Positions 13,078 to 23,872 of a DNA stretch of 64,000 bases are shown piece after piece; within the stretch, counting starts at the first letter, position 1; the number at the start of each line of letters is the position of its first letter. Made by a program: the position numbers and the translations under genes. Source of the DNA: Mycocentrospora acerina (taxonomy: Eukaryota > Ascomycota > Dothideomycetes > Pleosporales); the NCBI GenBank assembly GCA_022701365.1, contig JAKUHH010000150.1, positions 1,116,001 through 1,180,000 on the forward strand, written 5' to 3'. Below the pieces are notes generated by a model. It ran no database searches and had not been told where the DNA came from. It worked only from the letters and a program-made list of their open reading frames with translations.

Positions 13078-14264
13078 GCAGTATCTGTGAGCTATTGGTG
13101 AGCTTCGAGATGGGGCTTCTGTTCTCCTTTCAACTTGCTGGAGATTTCGGTTTCTGGGTTGATGGTTGGTATGAGTGAGTAGGCATTTTGACAGCGTTTT
13201 CGTGGTGCATGTGTTCTTTGGTTGGGGGTTTTTTTGTATATTAGATAGATTGCTGGCCTCGACCAACGGTTGGCATTTCTTTTTGGAGAGCACCTTCAAT
13301 GGCGCTGGAATATCGACTTGCGTGAGAGGTTAGGATGCGATGTGGATTAGGCGGATTGCTGTGGGTCTGTGTGGCTATGATTGAGTGGTGATTTCTGAGT
13401 GACGTTGTTGCGCAGGTGAATGTGATTGGCCTTGTGAGCATGGTGGAGTGACCATTATGCTCTTTGTCCTTACATTGTAAACTTTTCCCCTATTTCCACC
13501 AGCTCTTGGCCCCGTGCCGAAGTGGTGACGAAGCATCATGCCCCTCGCCGTTCTCACAGAACCAGGTCACACACACTTTCTGGTGCTTCTCTTTGTGTCA
13601 CGGCAAATATTTTTGTACCACATATATTTGTGTGCACTACTTACCGTCCCCTATTCCGGCGGCACAGATCAACATCCCAGAGTACAGAGTTTGCGGTCAG
13701 TAGATATTCAAGTCTATTGAACGCTTCTTCTTGCACTCGATCACACATATCTCAAGGTAGCGTACAGTTCACACCATGTTTCCACCATCGACTTCAACCT
13801 CCCCTCCAACTCTCAACATTATCATCATCAAATCTCCCAGAGATCCACATCTCGTTGTCAGCCTTCTGTTGTGTTACGCGCCACTGACCATTCATCACAA
13901 GTTCAAACTTGGATGTTGAACCCTCTCACACACCGCTCGAGGTCGTACTGCAGAAGCCATCCTCCCTATGAGATGTGGAGAGCGATCCTACCTGCGGTGA
14001 TCGACTATGCATATACCCAGTTGACGTTACAACAAAAAGTCTGAGATGCGACGGCAACCGCATGTGTTGAGTACACTTCCGTGAGACGGTCTGGCGACAA
14101 AAGTGGTTACGTTACAGGGTTGGGAAGCGTACAGTACTCTATCTCTCACCATTGTTCGTGGTTACTCCACAGCTCTCTGGTCCACGGCATCATCTATCGA
14201 GTGACTGGCAGCAGTGGTCTGTAACGTGGCGCGTACTTATTAAGCTGGTAGTCGGCACCAAGCC
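13078..14264. other. Spacer between SEN1 and the 751-aa gene
   Basis: About 1.2 kb without a recognisable gene. The first half is the presumed SEN1 3' region, with T-rich runs. The second half is C- and T-rich and would be the promoter and leader of the downstream gene. Short open frames here have no family resemblance. Confidence 0.4.
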
Positions 14265-16520
14265 ATGTATTCTCACAAGTCGACACAAAGCCTTCTCGAG
14301 CTTTTCCCCATGTTTGGCCATCCGGGTATCAGCGCGTTGGAGTATGCTGGGGCGACTGAGCCGATGCGTAAGAGGAATAAGAGTGTGGTGTCGTCGTTGC
14401 TTGGGCGCAAGGTAGCCGTAGAGGCGGACAAGGGAAATATAATCTCTCCCACGACGACTGCAGAGACGGATGTGAGGGAGACTGGCTCGGGGCAGGTTGT
14501 AGATAAGTTTGGTGGCCAGCAGAGGCGGAGGGGCAGGTTTATCAATCATACTCCGAGGGATTTTGAGATGCGGACTGCTGCTCAGAGAGTGGAGGTCTAT
14601 TGTCCTTCTAGGCCGGATGCTGAGAACTTTTCTCGTCCGCGAATGTCTCTACAGGTGGATTTGCATGATAATTATCACGCTTCGAATGTGCAACACAGGT
14701 ATGGTTTATTGGAAGATACAGCTATGGAGGAGAAACGCATCACTATCAATAGAGGAGCACCAGTCGAGCTTGACTCGAAGGAAGTTGTGTCAGTTGTGGC
14801 TCCGGACGTTTTTGTGCAGTCGGCAGAGGTTCACCAGCGCTCTTTCTCGATGCCTATGACGAGAGTGGTCACATGCCAGTCGGATTCCGTCGTCCCTACT
14901 GGTTGTATAAGGAAGGAAGTCTGTGTTCGGAGTTCGAGCACACTGCAGCAACGACAACAGCAACATGAGCATCAGCCGGAAAAGAAACAACGCCGTCAGA
15001 CTCCTTATAGGATTGCAACGCCCAGGTCAACAAATATCGCTCGTCATGCTCCGCTAGAGTCCTTGGTTGCATTACATAGGCTGGAAGGGATTACTACACG
15101 AGATGAAAGTACGTCTTTTCGTGTGGAAGAGAGCGATCGAGAGGCAGCAACGTTCCAAGTTATCCACAAGTATCTTGAGAGTCACGCAAAAGATCCAAGC
15201 ACAGCTTCAGATGTCGAATGTCATGTCCAGCCACCAAATTGGCAAAATACTCACCAGTTGGATTCGTCGAGGCCAAGTAGCCTCGAAGTACTCAAGGAAC
15301 CTGTCATCTTCCCCCCTGCGATGAAGCTGGAGATTACATCCGGACCCCCACCAGCCGTACCAGACCGCAGCCCAAAACGACTCAAGAATCCTGAATTCCT
15401 ACCACGCACCACTTCTATGGCGACTACCGACAGTGAGTTTGCCTTTGCCGCGAAAGGAAGGTATGCTTCTCCGTATAATCAAAGCAGCGAGGCATTCCGC
15501 AACCACAAGAAATGGACACGACAGCGCGCTGGTATAGGGCATGCCGCCCGAGCTGGCTTATCTCACCTTGGAAGGATGGCGCCCCCCATCCTCGGCCATG
15601 TCGCACTCACTGCAAGTAGTGACTCGGACTTGAACGATATCAGCTTCTATCTCCGGAACACGGGCCCTACAATGGATACACAGATGACTTCTAGGCACCG
15701 CAGAAGAAATGGGATGAGGATATTCCGCGTCAAGGGCAAGAAAAGTCTTGCTGCTCGTGTGGGGTCGGTGGAGAGCTCACCGCAGCGGGTTCGCATACCA
15801 ACTCTAGTACCGGCGTGCGCTCGCGAGATGACGACGTCGAGTGGAGCGAGACATCTCAGGATTGTTATCCCAGCGGATGTGCTGTCAGCTGCCCAGACAC
15901 TGTCCTCACCTATTGCGAATACGAAAGCTCAGCGTCGCTCGAGGCAGATGGGTGTTCTCGTTGCCAAAGAGACACTGTCCCCTCTCACAGGGCTTGGATT
16001 TGATCCTGATAGTGCTGTGGATCCTTGTGAACACTCTGCTCAAGTACCTGCTCCATCCCGTAGTCCTCCTCCTCCTCCGGAGCAGGATCTAGTTCAGAAC
16101 CGATCTCGAGGTTCTCGAGAAGAGCAGACCCGTGCAAGGAAACTTAGAGACTTGCGCAAAGTCAAAAGAAAGGTTTCCGCCGCTGAGACGCAACAAGATG
16201 TGTTGCCAGTTCTGTCACAAACTCCAGAGCCGGGTGATGCCGAGCGGAAGGGCACAAAAGAGTGGGCTGCAGAGCTTGAAGAGCGGATTGAAAAGTTGCA
16301 GAAGTTGAATGTGGAACTTACAGAGGCACTGGTGAAACTCATTGTCGGGGTCGAGATTGAGGAAGGGAAGATGAGGAGAGAGGACGTGTTGAGAGGTTGG
16401 AGACTGGTGGGGCGTGAGGGCATATTGTCGGGGGTGAAAAGTGGACTGGACGAGCAACGTGGTGAGATTGTAATCGAGGGTAGTAGCGAGGAGGAAGACG
16501 AAAGAGAAGTCAAAGGATAG
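14265..16520 (+). CDS. Unrecognised 751-aa protein with C-terminal coiled coil
   Basis: An uninterrupted frame of 751 aa; I do not recognise the family. Most of the chain looks disordered, rich in R, S, T, P and Q, with basic clusters such as EKKQRRQTPYR near residue 243 and a proline run, SPPPPPEQ, near residue 605. The last 120 residues differ: a charged, heptad-like helix beginning EWAAELEERIEKLQKLNVEL, then an acidic tail (SSEEEDEREVKG). This suggests a dimerising C-terminus on a disordered scaffold, possibly nuclear, but that is inference. The start at 14265 is the first ATG of the frame; 14310 (MFGHPGISALEY) is a reasonable alternative. No splice sites are needed to keep the frame open, which supports a real single-exon gene. 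Confidence 0.7.
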   Translation: MYSHKSTQSLLELFPMFGHPGISALEYAGATEPMRKRNKSVVSSLLGRKVAVEADKGNIISPTTTAETDVRETGSGQVVDKFGGQQRRRGRFINHTPRDFEMRTAAQRVEVYCPSRPDAENFSRPRMSLQVDLHDNYHASNVQHRYGLLEDTAMEEKRITINRGAPVELDSKEVVSVVAPDVFVQSAEVHQRSFSMPMTRVVTCQSDSVVPTGCIRKEVCVRSSSTLQQRQQQHEHQPEKKQRRQTPYRIATPRSTNIARHAPLESLVALHRLEGITTRDESTSFRVEESDREAATFQVIHKYLESHAKDPSTASDVECHVQPPNWQNTHQLDSSRPSSLEVLKEPVIFPPAMKLEITSGPPPAVPDRSPKRLKNPEFLPRTTSMATTDSEFAFAAKGRYASPYNQSSEAFRNHKKWTRQRAGIGHAARAGLSHLGRMAPPILGHVALTASSDSDLNDISFYLRNTGPTMDTQMTSRHRRRNGMRIFRVKGKKSLAARVGSVESSPQRVRIPTLVPACAREMTTSSGARHLRIVIPADVLSAAQTLSSPIANTKAQRRSRQMGVLVAKETLSPLTGLGFDPDSAVDPCEHSAQVPAPSRSPPPPPEQDLVQNRSRGSREEQTRARKLRDLRKVKRKVSAAETQQDVLPVLSQTPEPGDAERKGTKEWAAELEERIEKLQKLNVELTEALVKLIVGVEIEEGKMRREDVLRGWRLVGREGILSGVKSGLDEQRGEIVIEGSSEEEDEREVKG

Positions 16521-17353
16521 AATGGCTGGATGAGACGTTAATTCTGAGTACGGGTAGGAGGCGTAGGGACTAAAATGACTGTTTGCACTCGTGTAGCAAT
16601 CAGATTCACACTTGAAAATGACTCCAGCCAAACCGTCAAATCGTGAAATCGTCAAATAATGCCCTTTGGCGTTACCTTCTTCGCTCGGTTTAAAAAAAAT
16701 TGATTAGTCGATTAGAAGCATCGTTGCTGTCTCGGAATGTTGGTCGTCGCTGTCATTCCGCTTCCATGACTTCCGATACAACTTTCCGCTCTTAGCCTGC
16801 CGAGTGCTCTGCCGGTAAAGACATACGGACCAAAAACCTGGACTTTCAGCTTCCAGTCATGAGAACTTATAGCGCGGGGTTAGGCAAACACTCTAATATC
16901 AAGCATCGGCAAATAGCTTGCCAGTATGCTTATTCGCTCGTGTAGAGCACACGCAGCTCGGTAACTCTGCAGCACACCTCGGGAGGAATCACGTGTGTGA
17001 TCCAGTAGTGAATGCGCGCGTGCCCAACTAGAGTTCTGCTGGGTTTGGAGCAATTAGCCGCTTCCAACTAGGGCCCTGCCGGATCTAGAGCAGTTAGGCG
17101 CTTCACCGGGGGAAATCCGGGGTAGAGCGGGGGATCTTGGCGCACCGCTACAACTCTGTTCAGCTAGAGCGTGCGGGGGATGAGGCACTGTTGTGTGGTT
17201 GAGGCTCGGCAGTTCGCACGCTGCTGGTGCTGTGCTGGGATACATAGGTAGACCAAGAAGCTTGAGTTTTGAGTGCGCATCTTCGTTTCATCCAAGAACC
17301 AGGGGGTTCGCGCAGTCTTCCTGAATATCCCTTTTTTATATTCTTCAGTCATC
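16521..17353. other. Spacer upstream of the MFS permease
   Basis: About 830 bp without a gene of its own. It contains a two-copy 40-bp tandem repeat (17025-17104) and then the presumed promoter and leader of the permease. A TTTTTTATATTC stretch lies just before the start codon. Confidence 0.4.
17025..17104. repeat. Two-copy 40-bp tandem repeat upstream of the permease gene
   Basis: Copy 1 is 17025-17064 and copy 2 is 17065-17104. Both begin CAACTAG and end GCTTC. They differ at nine positions: eight are transitions and one is a C/G transversion. The second copy ends about 250 bp before the permease start codon. Confidence 0.9.
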
Positions 17354-19047
17354 ATGGACCACAAGATGTCTACTGAGATCAACGAGAAGGTTGACGTAAC
17401 GTTCAATGTTCGCGATACTTCTGAAGCTGCGCTCAAGGTGGAAAGGGCGTTGCGCAGGAAGATAGATCTGTTTGTTGTTCCCACTGTGATGCTCGTATAT
17501 CTAATGTGCTTTATTGATCGAGCAAATATCGGTGGGTGTTTACCTATTCTCTTCTTGGAGAAAAGTTACTAACAGTCTACTAGGAAATGCTCGTCTTGCT
17601 GGGTTCGAGAAAGATCTCAAGCTCAAGGGCTACGATTACAACACAGTTCTGTCCATCTTCTACGTTGGATACATTCTTTTTGAGATCCCGTCGACGATGC
17701 TCTGCAAGATTGTTGGTAAATCATCATTATCCTCACCTTCTGTGAAATACTTCTAACATTATGATCACAAGGTCCTGGTTGGTTTTTGCCCTTGACCACA
17801 ATCGGCTTTGGAATCTGCTCGATAGCAACTGCCTTTGTGAAGACCCGTGCGCAGGTCTGCGCTGTTCGCTTTCTGCTTGGTATATTTGAGGCTGGTCTGA
17901 TGCCTGGCTGTGCGTACTATCTCTCGCGTTGGTACCGTCGTGCAGAGTACAGCTTTCGCCTCGGAATGTTTTTCTCCATGGTTCCGCTTTCCGGCGCGTT
18001 CGGCGGGCTTTTGGCCTCAGCTATTCTGAAGCTACCGCATTTTGGATCATTGAAGGGATGGAAGATGTAAGGATGCTTGCACTCTACTGTTTTATGACGG
18101 CAACTAATTACGCACCGATAGGATCTTTGCCATTGAAGGTATCATTACTGTTGGGGTTGGTCTTCTAGCTCTCGTCACCATGACCGACCGCCCTGAAACT
18201 GCACGTTGGCTCTCAGAAGAGCAGAAAGAACTAGCCATCAACCGTGTCAAGTCCGAACGCTTGGCTCAATCTGTTCTTCTCGACAAAATCGATGCCACCA
18301 AGCTGAAGCGTGGATTCACGAACCCAATCACACTAGCCACATCCTTCATCTTCTTCCTCAGCAACATTACCGTCCTCGGCATTTCATTCTTCCTGCCCAC
18401 CATTATCAGGGCGATCTATCCCGGGCGAACTACAATTCATCAGCAGCTCCTCACTGTACCGCCCTATGTTGTCGGCGCCTTCTTCTTGTTCGTGATTTCT
18501 GGACTTAGTTGGCGATTCGACCACCGCCAACTCTTCATCGTTCTTACGGGACCAATGGTTTTCACTGGCTACGCGATGTTTTTGTCTACCATCAACCCCA
18601 ATATTCGCTATGCGGCAGTATTTCTATCGGCTAGTACAGCATTCGCGCTTGGTGTCATGTGCAACGCACAGGTCGCGGCCAACGTAACTAGTGATTCAGC
18701 CAGGAATATCGCTATCGGAACAAATGGTATGTACTCAACTCCATATGGATTTATTTCTTGCGCTGACATTGGAATCAAAAGCTGTTTTCGGCTACTGCGG
18801 AGCACTCGTAGCGACTTGGACTTATCTTCCATGGGATTCGCCCAAATACATGCTTGGTAACGGCATCAATGTAGGTTGCGCTGCTTTGTGGACAATTGTC
18901 GGTATTGGAGCCGGGATCTGGATGAAGCGAGACAACCAGAAACGCGACGAGCGTCAGGCTGCGGGCATGGAAGAAATTGCTGGTCTATCGCAGGTGGAAA
19001 TTCAGGATTTGGAATTCAGGCATCCATCTTGGAGGTGGAAGTTGTGA
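17354..19047 (+). CDS. MFS permease, allantoate/nicotinate (Dal5/Tna1) anion:cation symporter type
   Basis: Exons 17354-17531, 17584-17715, 17772-18066, 18122-18726 and 18782-19047 encode 491 aa. Introns are 52, 56, 55, 55 and all interrupt codons, yet splicing restores DRANIGNARL, KIVGPGW, GWKMIFAIEG and GTNAVFGYCG. Family features: cytosolic N-terminus, then RKIDLFVVPTVMLVYLMCF (TM1) with the DRANIGNA signature, an arginine in RFLLGIFEAGLMPGC (TM4), and a DRPETARWL loop between TM6 and TM7, as in Dal5-family importers. About 12 membrane spans are expected in the plasma membrane. Family members import allantoate, nicotinate, pantothenate and similar organic anions. The substrate here cannot be assigned. 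No metabolic genes lie beside it to hint at one. Confidence 0.88.
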
Positions 19048-19965
19048 ACAAGAAATTTGAGAAATAGTGATTTAGTCCTAGTTTCATTGGAAGTGCTCAG
19101 GCTGTCTTCCAAGTTACCTCAATTAAGCTTTTGAGACGCATGTCCAAACTTGCATTTGAAATTTGATAGTGATGAGACTTACCACAGAGGCTTTTCATGT
19201 TGGAAGGTTTTTACTAGGTAACATTAAATGGAAGTGCGCAACCTTTGATTTCTGTGAGTAAAACCCCCTCTTTAGCATACTACAACAAGCTAAATTCCCA
19301 ACTTGACGTAGTAAATTTTTCTTCAATCCGCAATCTACGCTTGTGCTTGCATTTCCAAGCTTGTCTTACACGTATACGTGTTGTAGTGACCACTTTGGGG
19401 ACCGCTACCTCCAATCTTTCATTGCATCTCGAGAGTAGCTAACGGTAACAATCACTTCTATCAGTTCCAAAAAATACCAAGCTTTTCGTCGCAGATTCAA
19501 AGGATCGCTTGAACTACTGTAAGCCACAACTGTGCCATACTGCGTTAGACATTTCCATACCCTAGTGAAGACGCGCAAACTACAATGATAATGACGTTGG
19601 GAATCGTTCTAAATTTAGCCCTCAGTATTGGTCCCTGAATTCTCAGCTGTAGCTCCTCCTCAGCCTCATCTTGTCAGCAAAAATAGACAATCGACCACAA
19701 CAAAATTTGAAATAAAACCTAAAGCCCAACCTCCAATCTCAATTACATTTTTAAGATCCAGTAGCCCTATTCCCGATCCATAATCGCCCACCCAAAGACC
19801 TGCATATCGTCTAACTCACCGCCTCTTATCGATAAGGCGCCAAAACATCCAAACCACCCCGCTCACTTACCTGCACCTACATCCGTTGATTGACCTGACA
19901 CGCATCTCCTTTTCCTCCCCAATCCTCTCTCGAAAACCCCACGTATCTCACAGTATTTCTCTGCA
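19048..19965. other. Spacer between the permease and GNA1
   Basis: About 920 bp, AT-rich at first and becoming C-rich before GNA1, as expected for a fungal leader. I see no gene, RNA or repeat. Confidence 0.4.
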
Positions 19966-20641
19966 ATGGCTGCGACCGACTCGTCCACCCCACTCTTCGA
20001 CGCGTCCCTCATCTCGCCAGAAGTGCTACAAGCGCTTCCAGAAGGATACAGCTGCCGCCCAATCCGGAGGAATGACTACCATAACAACTTTCTGGAGGTG
20101 TTGAGGGTGCTTACTACGGTTGGCGATGTTTCAGAGGAGGTCAGTCTTTCGCTTTTCTCTACGAACCGTGTACCTTCTTCGCTCCCTCTATGAGAGCTCT
20201 ACTGATTCCACCCTCGTGCAGCAATGGAATGAACGATACACCTGGATGGCATCAAGAAACGACAGTTACTACCTCCTCTGTATCACCGACTCGTCTGACA
20301 AGATCGTTGGTACCGGCGCGCTGATCGTCGAGCGCAAGTTCATTCATTGCTTGGGGCTGGTGGGACATATTGAGGATATTGCTGTCTCGAAAGATCAGCA
20401 GGGCAAGAAGTTGGGGTTGAGGATTATTCAGGCATTAGACTTTGTAGCGGAGAAGGTTGGGTGTTACAAGGTATGTCCACGTCCGGTTGGGTGATGAAGG
20501 GTTGGTGCGCATGAGAGAAAGAAGGGCTATACTGACATTATACAGACTATCCTTGATTGCTCCGAGGCGAACGAGGGATTCTACGTTAAGTGTGGATTCA
20601 AGCGCGCGGGTCTTGAGATGGCGCATTACTACGGACGATGA
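19966..20641 (+). CDS. GNA1: Glucosamine-6-phosphate N-acetyltransferase
   Basis: Exons 19966-20139, 20222-20470 and 20546-20641 encode 172 aa; introns are 82 and 75 bp, both phase 0. Gna1 transfers acetyl from acetyl-CoA to glucosamine-6-phosphate, the second step of UDP-GlcNAc synthesis for chitin, N-glycans and GPI anchors, in the cytosol. The protein is one GNAT domain. Visible features are GYSCRPIRRNDY at the start, the strand pair VGTGALIVERKFIHCLG, GHIEDIAVSKDQQGKKLG (acetyl-CoA pyrophosphate loop) and the C-terminal ILDCSEANEGFYVKCGF block. Length is close to the 159 aa of yeast Gna1. Ordered C-terminal sequence GLEMAHYYGR ends right at the stop. One base after the stop is a good donor (GTAAGT, 20643) with an acceptor at 20705, so a 3'-UTR intron is possible. 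Confidence 0.93.
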
Positions 20642-21375
20642 GGTAAGTGTAGAATGTTTGCACTGGTACCAGAGGGTTTGTTCACTGATTGTGGAGGTCT
20701 TGCAGGTTGTTCCAACGGAATGAGATCTGTCATTTGTACTCCCTAAGTTTGGCTCGTGCTCTAGCTCGTCACATCTACCGGTGACAAGTTAAAGGGACTC
20801 GAACAGACGACCCAATAGGGTTGAACACCTGGGTTAATTCGAATCATGTTTAAACTATCGATGCATACATGAGCATCACGAGAATGAGAAAAAGACAAAT
20901 ATGAATAAAGACATTAAATCTCCTAAACATTCTATCAATATCAATGATCAAAAACTTTCAACAATTACCTCAAGCTCTGCACGAGCAACACATAAGTGCA
21001 GACTCTACCGGGAAGGGGAATGAGCGTTGGTAGATACGACAGGTGGTTCAGCTAATGAGTAAAAATTGAATTCTATTCTGTGATAATCCTTTAAATTTTG
21101 AACTTCCCAAGTGGCCAGTACGCCTTGAAAGGTAATAATGATATGCTTAGAGTCGTAAGAATAACTTGGTCGTGCCATAGACTCATGATTTAGGGTAAAG
21201 AATCTAATACGGCTACAATACAAAGATATTGTTACCAAAAATGTACACATTTTGAACACACAACTACAGGAAATCCACACCGCACACAAACATAAAGACT
21301 ACTGCTAGACGGCAGACGCAATAAGTACAAATACGGTACCTTCAAAGATCCACGTGTCATTTTGTATTTGCATGC
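20642..21375. other. Convergent 3' region between GNA1 and the bZIP gene
   Basis: This AT-rich stretch holds the 3' ends of two convergent genes. A candidate 3'-UTR intron of GNA1 spans 20643-20705 (GTAAGT to TTGCAG). No other gene is visible. Confidence 0.4.
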
Positions 21376-22333
21376 CTAGAACTTGAAATCGATGTTATTA
21401 AAGTCCTCGAGCTCTTCCGTCGAATTGTTGCTGGACATGCTGACTAGACCAAATGGTAGGATGTGTTGATGATTGGGTAGGTACTGCAATCTAGCTAGTC
21501 CCTCAGCTGAAGTTGACTGACTAAGCACTTGTTCGACAGCAGATCTCTCTTTGCGAACTGTGTTATTGGGCGGAGGTAGTCTGTAGGTCGAGCTAGATAT
21601 GTTCGAGAAGTAGGATGCCGGCTGTGTTTGGTCTGGGTTCGAGCTGCCGAGTTTCGGTACTACTGGCAAATATCTCATTGCATAGTCCAGTTCAATGTCC
21701 GGTTGTTGCTCGTTTGACGGACTAGAGCTTTGTAGCCGTTTGATCTGAGGGGCTCTTATTACTAAGCTAGGATCAATGGGTGGCGATTCTGCTGGCTGCT
21801 CAGACTCTACAGTAGTGGCACGCTCACGATTTGCTGTCTCGGTAGGAGCGTCGGTTGCAGATTTCAACAAGATATCAAATGTCCCCGCGACGTTTGCGAC
21901 TTCCTGCGACAAGTCAAGAGTTAGTCGCAATGGACCCGTTTTTTTTGTCAATTCATAAAATTGCAGAAATCTCCTGTGCATCTGCTCAATGATGAACTGC
22001 AACTGAGCGTTTTTTTCCGTGAGAGTCGATATTGTCGTCTCCTTTCGCTGGCGGTATGCTCGCTGTGCTAGTCGAATTTGTGTTCTTCGCCTCTGTTTTA
22101 TTGATTAGTCGCCATGTTACAAAAGGACAATAATTTGGGAAATGGGGATTGTAGTAGATTGTTAGGGTACTCACGTCATTAGAAGTCGAATCTTGAGAAT
22201 ACAACTGTGGCTTTCTTCTACTTTTCTTTTCAATGGGCTTTTCATCCTCAGCAGGGTTGCTTGTGTTCGGGCGCTTTCGTGTAGAATTTTTTTTCCTCGA
22301 ATCCAGCTCGTCATTGGATGTTACGTCGTTCAT
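21376..22333 (-). CDS. Fungal bZIP transcription factor with atypical basic region
   Basis: Exons 22175-22333 and 21376-22092 (minus strand) encode 291 aa; the 82-bp intron is phase 0. The first exon is lysine/arginine-rich (RKKNSTRKRP, EKKSRRKPQ), which would serve nuclear import. The second opens directly with the basic region, RRRTQIRLAQRAYRQRKE, followed by heptads TTISTLTEKNAQLQFIIEQ, a short leucine-zipper-like helix. The QRAYRxRKE core is shared with Yap/AP-1-like fungal factors. The position that is an invariant asparagine in most bZIPs is isoleucine here (QIRLAQRAY against QNRAAQRAF). The rest is disordered and S/P/Q-rich, ending NNIDFKF. Target genes are unknown. No biosynthetic cluster is adjacent, so a pathway-specific role is not indicated. 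Confidence 0.85.
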
Positions 22334-23872
22334 CCTCTCCAGCTGAAATTTGAAGATTTGGAAACAGGAGGGCGGGATAAATAAATCGGGAATATACTGC
22401 GATGAATTGCTGTCGCTGCAACAGCTTCGGGAAGTTCAACCTTTTTAATTTTGACACCTGGACTAGAATGAAATCCCCTGAATGATGAGCTCAAAATGCG
22501 ATAAGGTTGGTTGTTGCATGCGTGTTGGAACTACAAAATTAATATGTATACATGAGTAATCGAAGAAGCCAACACCTGCATGCTGAAGGAAAACGTTCCT
22601 TTATCGAGTGAGGAAACAAAAACCTTAATCTGGGTTAGTTGCCAGGGTGTACCACCAGACTTAGACGCCTGTTACACACGGGTCAATAAGAACACCGGTC
22701 GACTACTCTCCGCGCGAATGTCAACGCACAAAGGCATTTCTGTTTTTACTTTTTTGGGTGCAATGCATATGAATTAGGTAAGCCATTAGAAGGAGTGGAT
22801 TATAAGACTAAACGATCGACATTAGTGATTTGAATCCTACTCTCAACGAAAATACTGTTTTCACAAACATCGACAAGAGACTTTAACACACATTCCAGTG
22901 TCTCGCTAGGAGGCGGGGTAACTGAAAGCAGTTTCCCGACACTTGGCAGCAATTACTAAACACTTAGCGTCTGCCTCGGTAGTGATTAGTTACTCGCGGA
23001 CTTTTAGCGCACGCCAACCAACGACTACCATGACAAAATGACACCATACCGATCGTGATTCTAAAAGCTGATGGAATCATAATCATCACAGGACTACTTT
23101 CACAGTATCTCAGATTACAAACATCATTTTTAAATTGCCAGGTGCTATCGCCGTTGGTTTTGAGCAGATACATTCAGCTTACCCCAAGTCTAGTTGAAGG
23201 TTTTCATCGGCTTTAGTTTTCGAAGTCAAGAGGTGTTACTTCAAGTATAAGCACTATGTGAGAACATGGAAATTGAGGCATGTCTTTGAAAACGATATAT
23301 GAAATTGGATTAACGATTTTGTTCATCTTAGCGTAACATAATTTCTTATCTCTAGTCTTATCCTCATATCTGCTTCGTAGGTCTTAATTTCGTCCAAGCG
23401 CAATTCAGTTGTTTTAACAAGTCCCTTTTTGGTACATTTCTCATTGCTATGTAGAGACAATACTATGCTAGCTATTTTCCTACCGAATGTAATTAGCCAC
23501 TGACATACGACCTCTCACCCCTACACTATATCAGCACTTTCCCATTGCTTTCTTGGTCCGAGAGCTCGCTAACTTGTCATTCTCATGCTCTCTGCTTGCC
23601 TCTATCATAATATCCCTGCCCAGGTTCCCTGCGTCCGTGATGCCTTGTATTGAAACACCATACTAATGGAACAACCACTGATGCAGAGTCCCGTTAATTC
23701 CTTTCCCTTTTTTCTCTGAGCATCCCTACTTGCTTCGCCTCGATCAATCGGCCACTCAATTTCGTAACACTATACCTGGCCCCGACGCCGACGAGCCAAA
23801 AAGTTGCTACATTACTTGTTTCACTGTTATCGCCTAACTTGCTCTTGTGTCTGTAATCTTAAGTCGTGTGTT
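22334..23872. other. AT-rich spacer, no gene recognised
   Basis: About 1.5 kb between the bZIP start and the J-protein stop. It is AT-rich, with scattered stops in all frames and only short open frames. I found no tRNA, repeat or transposon ends. Part of it must be the bZIP promoter. Strongly mutated repeat remnants cannot be excluded by eye. Confidence 0.4.

Noticed and set aside
20770..20830. tRNA-like string GGGACTCGAACAGACGACCC
   Set aside because: It resembles a reversed T-arm, but no matching acceptor, D or anticodon arms could be folded.
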